Positions 6,646-10,708 of a stretch of 10,708 nucleotides of DNA are shown piece after piece. Below the pieces are notes generated by a model, which was given only the letters and a program-made list of their open reading frames with translations, had not been told where the DNA came from and did not search any database. Source of the DNA: an uncultured Leucothrix sp. GTDB taxonomy: Bacteria; Pseudomonadota; Gammaproteobacteria; Thiotrichales; Thiotrichaceae. The stretch covers positions 1 through 10,708 of the forward strand of contig CALKXC010000317.1 in assembly GCA_938004025.1 (NCBI GenBank), written 5' to 3'. Numbering within the stretch: the stretch's first letter is position 1; every line of letters begins with the position of its first letter. Both the position numbers and the translations under genes were made by a program.

Positions 6646-7694
6646 CAGAGTTTATATATCTGGCTTTCGAGATAACTATCGTGAGCATGCCTTAACAACA
6701 CGGCTAACACCGCACACACCGGCAAGGCTAATAAAATACCGAAAAAACCAAACAACTGGCCACCCGCTAACACGCCAAAGATAACAGTAACAGGATGTAA
6801 ACCAATACGATCTCCAACTAACATGGGGGTCAGTAAAAAACCTTCAAACATTTGAGCTACGGTGAATACCACTAAGACCCAGAACACCATCATCATACTG
6901 CCGGTTTCTACTAATGCAGAAACACTCGCAATGGCGACTCCAACGATGAGGCCCATATAAGGAATAAAGCTAATAATGCCAGAGATAATGCCAATGAGTA
7001 GTGCAAAGTCCACTCCAACGATACCTAAGCCAACACTGTAAATAGTACCTAGGGCTAACATCACCATGACTTGTCCACGCATAAATGCGCCCAACATTTC
7101 ATCTGATTCTTTGGCTAGCTTCACTACTTTCGGTTCAAGGTTACGAGGCAATAACTCACGAATATATTGAACCAAACGGTCCCAGTCTCTTAATAGATAA
7201 AAAGTAATGACTGGTATTAGCACTAAGTTGGCAGCCCAACCTAGCAAAGTCAAACTGGACTTTGAAATGGTACCAACCAAGCTTTTAATAATGCCGCCTG
7301 CTTTAGTCCATTCACCTGACAGCGTATTCGCAAGGTTCTCTCCGCCAACGTCTGGCAAATTAATGCCGAACCCCTGAAGAAATGGCTCAAGCGAACCACC
7401 AAACCATTTCAGATAACCTGGTAGCTTCTTGGCAAAGCCAACGATTTGATCTTCTAATAGTGGAATTAGCAGCACAAAAAACGGCAGCATGATTGAGAAA
7501 ACAACAATAAAAACAATAAGTACCGAATTGGTACGCGAGATTTTATAAGTTTCTAGTCGGTCAACTAACGGGTCGCCTAGGTAAGCCAGCAAGGCACCGG
7601 CTACAAAGGGTAATAAAATAGGAGCCAACAAATACAGCAATAATGAAGTGATGCTAAAAAGTGCTAACCAAAACCATCGTGTATTTGCGGTCAT
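6645..7694 (-). CDS. AI-2E family transporter (PerM-like permease)
   Basis: This is a 349-residue inner-membrane protein with about seven to eight hydrophobic helices: a pair at 10-40, one at 57-80, one at 150-168, then a dense cluster from 208 to 335. A soluble amphipathic segment lies between about 82 and 140. Family signatures visible are FYLLRDWDRL (165-174), FMRGQ (204-208), ISFIPYMG (241-248) and the C-terminal HPVTVIFGVLAGGQLFGFFG (300-319). The family is named for autoinducer-2 export, but many members move other substrates or serve ion transport, so the substrate is unknown. AAGAG overlapping the dapB stop sits 9 bases before the ATG, and the gap to dapB is 12 bases. In several other gammaproteobacteria a gene of this family also neighbours hda, usually with purM/purN. 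Here the partner upstream is dapB. Confidence 0.92.
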   Translation of the reverse strand: MTANTRWFWLALFSITSLLLYLLAPILLPFVAGALLAYLGDPLVDRLETYKISRTNSVLIVFIVVFSIMLPFFVLLIPLLEDQIVGFAKKLPGYLKWFGGSLEPFLQGFGINLPDVGGENLANTLSGEWTKAGGIIKSLVGTISKSSLTLLGWAANLVLIPVITFYLLRDWDRLVQYIRELLPRNLEPKVVKLAKESDEMLGAFMRGQVMVMLALGTIYSVGLGIVGVDFALLIGIISGIISFIPYMGLIVGVAIASVSALVETGSMMMVFWVLVVFTVAQMFEGFLLTPMLVGDRIGLHPVTVIFGVLAGGQLFGFFGILLALPVCAVLAVLLRHAHDSYLESQIYKL

Positions 7695-7706
7695 ATCAGA
7701 AAACTC

Positions 7707-9655
<1,949 letters not shown>

Positions 9656-9689
9656 ACTGGTAACCTAATTTTGTAGCTTAATATGCAAG

Positions 9690-9719
9690 CAGGCGCCCAG
9701 AGAAAACCCTGCGCGCCTG
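9690..9719 (-). other. dnaK-dnaJ intergenic hairpin
   Basis: On the minus strand CAGGCGC pairs with GCGCCTG (7 bases, perfect). After a single G opposite G, CAGGG pairs with CTCTG (one G-U) around a TTTT loop, so almost the whole 30 bases fold. No T run follows on the minus strand, so full intrinsic termination is unlikely. A role as partial attenuator, RNase processing site or stabiliser of the dnaK 3' end would give more DnaK than DnaJ. That role is inference. Confidence 0.7.
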
Positions 9720-9742
9720 TAATCTTCTAACGAGTAAATTGC

Positions 9743-10708
9743 TTACTTCTTAGTGTCATCAACTTCTTCAAACTCAGCGTCAACAACATCGTCGTCAACA
9801 GGCTTCTTTTGAGCTGACTCAGCACCTTCAGGAGCGCCTTCTGCTGCACCGGCTTGTGCCTGTGCTAAAGCACCTGAAGCTTCCATGAGCTCTTGTGACT
9901 TCTTCTCGATCAAGTCTTTGTCGTCGCCTTTAATCGCCGCTTTAACTTCATCAATCAATGTCTGAACTTTAACCACTTCGTTAGCATCAGCCTTATCGCC
10001 GAACTCTTTCAGTGACTTCTCAGTGGCGTGGACCATGCTATCAGCAGAGTTACGCGCATCAATCAACTCACGCATCTTCTTGTCGTCAGCAGCGTGCGCT
10101 TCAGCGTCCTTAACCATTGCTTCGATCTCATCATCAGACAGACCTGAAGATGACTTAATCTGGATAGACTGCTCTTTACCCGTCGCCTTATCTTTCGCCG
10201 ACACGTTCAAGATACCATTCGCGTCGATATCTAGGCTAACTTCGATCTGAGGTGTACCGCGTGGTGCTGGTGGGATGTCCGTAAGGTCAAAACGACCCAA
10301 AGACTTATTACCCGAAGCCATCTCGCGCTCACCCTGCAGTACATGCACGGTCACTGCGTTTTGATTATCGTCAGCCGTTGAGAAAACCTGCTGTGCCTTA
10401 GTAGGAATAGTCGTGTTTTTCTCGATCAGCTTAGTCATGACACCACCCATCGTCTCGATACCTAGAGACAAAGGAGTAACATCCAGCAATAGAACGTCAG
10501 TAACCGATCCACCTAATACACCACCCTGAATCGCTGCACCCATTGCAACCGCTTCATCAGGATTCACATCTTTACGTGGCTCTTTACCAAAGAAGTCAGT
10601 AACCGCTTCTTGAACCTTAGGCATACGTGTTTGACCACCGACCAAGATGACATCGTCAATCTCAGAGGCTGACAAACCTGCATCCTTAAGCGCAGTTTGG
10701 CAAGGCTG
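9743..10708 (-). CDS. dnaK: Chaperone protein DnaK (Hsp70), C-terminal half, cut by the window edge
   Basis: The last 321 residues are present, in frame to the right edge, so the true start is outside. An apparent TTG start at 10675 is only an internal Leu codon. The segment starts late in the ATPase domain (about residue 320 of roughly 640) with [10 protein letters not shown] and [13 protein letters not shown]. It continues through the interdomain linker DVLLLDVTP, the substrate-binding beta domain ([44 protein letters not shown]) and the helical lid. It ends in the conserved acidic tail [12 protein letters not shown]. Hsp70 binds exposed hydrophobic peptides in cycles of ATP hydrolysis driven by DnaJ and GrpE. 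The Gln/Ala/Gly-rich run [16 protein letters not shown] before the tail is the usual disordered linker. The heat-shock promoter, and grpE if it is linked, would lie outside the window. Confidence 0.97.
   Translation of the reverse strand, partial: QPCQTALKDAGLSASEIDDVILVGGQTRMPKVQEAVTDFFGKEPRKDVNPDEAVAMGAAIQGGVLGGSVTDVLLLDVTPLSLGIETMGGVMTKLIEKNTTIPTKAQQVFSTADDNQNAVTVHVLQGEREMASGNKSLGRFDLTDIPPAPRGTPQIEVSLDIDANGILNVSAKDKATGKEQSIQIKSSSGLSDDEIEAMVKDAEAHAADDKKMRELIDARNSADSMVHATEKSLKEFGDKADANEVVKVQTLIDEVKAAIKGDDKDLIEKKSQELMEASGALAQAQAGAAEGAPEGAESAQKKPVDDDVVDAEFEEVDDTKK

Overview
The window reads as chromosomal DNA of a gammaproteobacterium. The DnaK, DnaJ, DapB and Hda proteins are all of the proteobacterial type, Hda is a proteobacterial DnaA regulator, and the base composition is moderate and slightly AT-rich by eye. 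A marine lineage such as Kangiella or an Oceanospirillales relative would fit, but this is a guess and the genus cannot be fixed from sequence alone. No tRNA, rRNA, CRISPR array, transposase or phage gene was seen.

Region 1 (1-4905) is a loose set of single genes. A plus-strand DUF2007-type membrane protein with a split zinc ribbon (148-798) converges on a very long minus-strand gene for an exported protein of about 941 residues (824-3649). That protein has two related beta-sandwich domains followed by what looks like a glycoside-hydrolase-type barrel. A 386-base divergent intergenic region with a clean dyad separates it from a plus-strand PPK2-family polyphosphate kinase (4036-4905).

Region 2 (4906-5952) holds a 117-base structured palindrome at the convergent junction after ppk2, and then a minus-strand DUF533/YebE-like membrane protein (5114-5830). 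The leader of that gene can fold over its own ribosome binding site.

Region 3 (5953-10708) is a tightly packed minus-strand gene string. In transcription order it is dnaK (5' part outside the window), a strong intergenic hairpin, dnaJ, dapB, an AI-2E/PerM-family permease gene, and hda. The dnaJ/dapB junction is an ATGA overlap, dapB to permease is 12 bases, and permease/hda is a TGATG overlap. Chaperones, lysine and peptidoglycan precursor synthesis (DapB) and the replication-initiation brake (Hda) may therefore share transcripts.

The strongest candidates for something undescribed are the 117-base palindromic element, the large exported protein, and several RNA-scale structures in intergenic gaps. 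Most of the coding content of region 3 is ordinary housekeeping.
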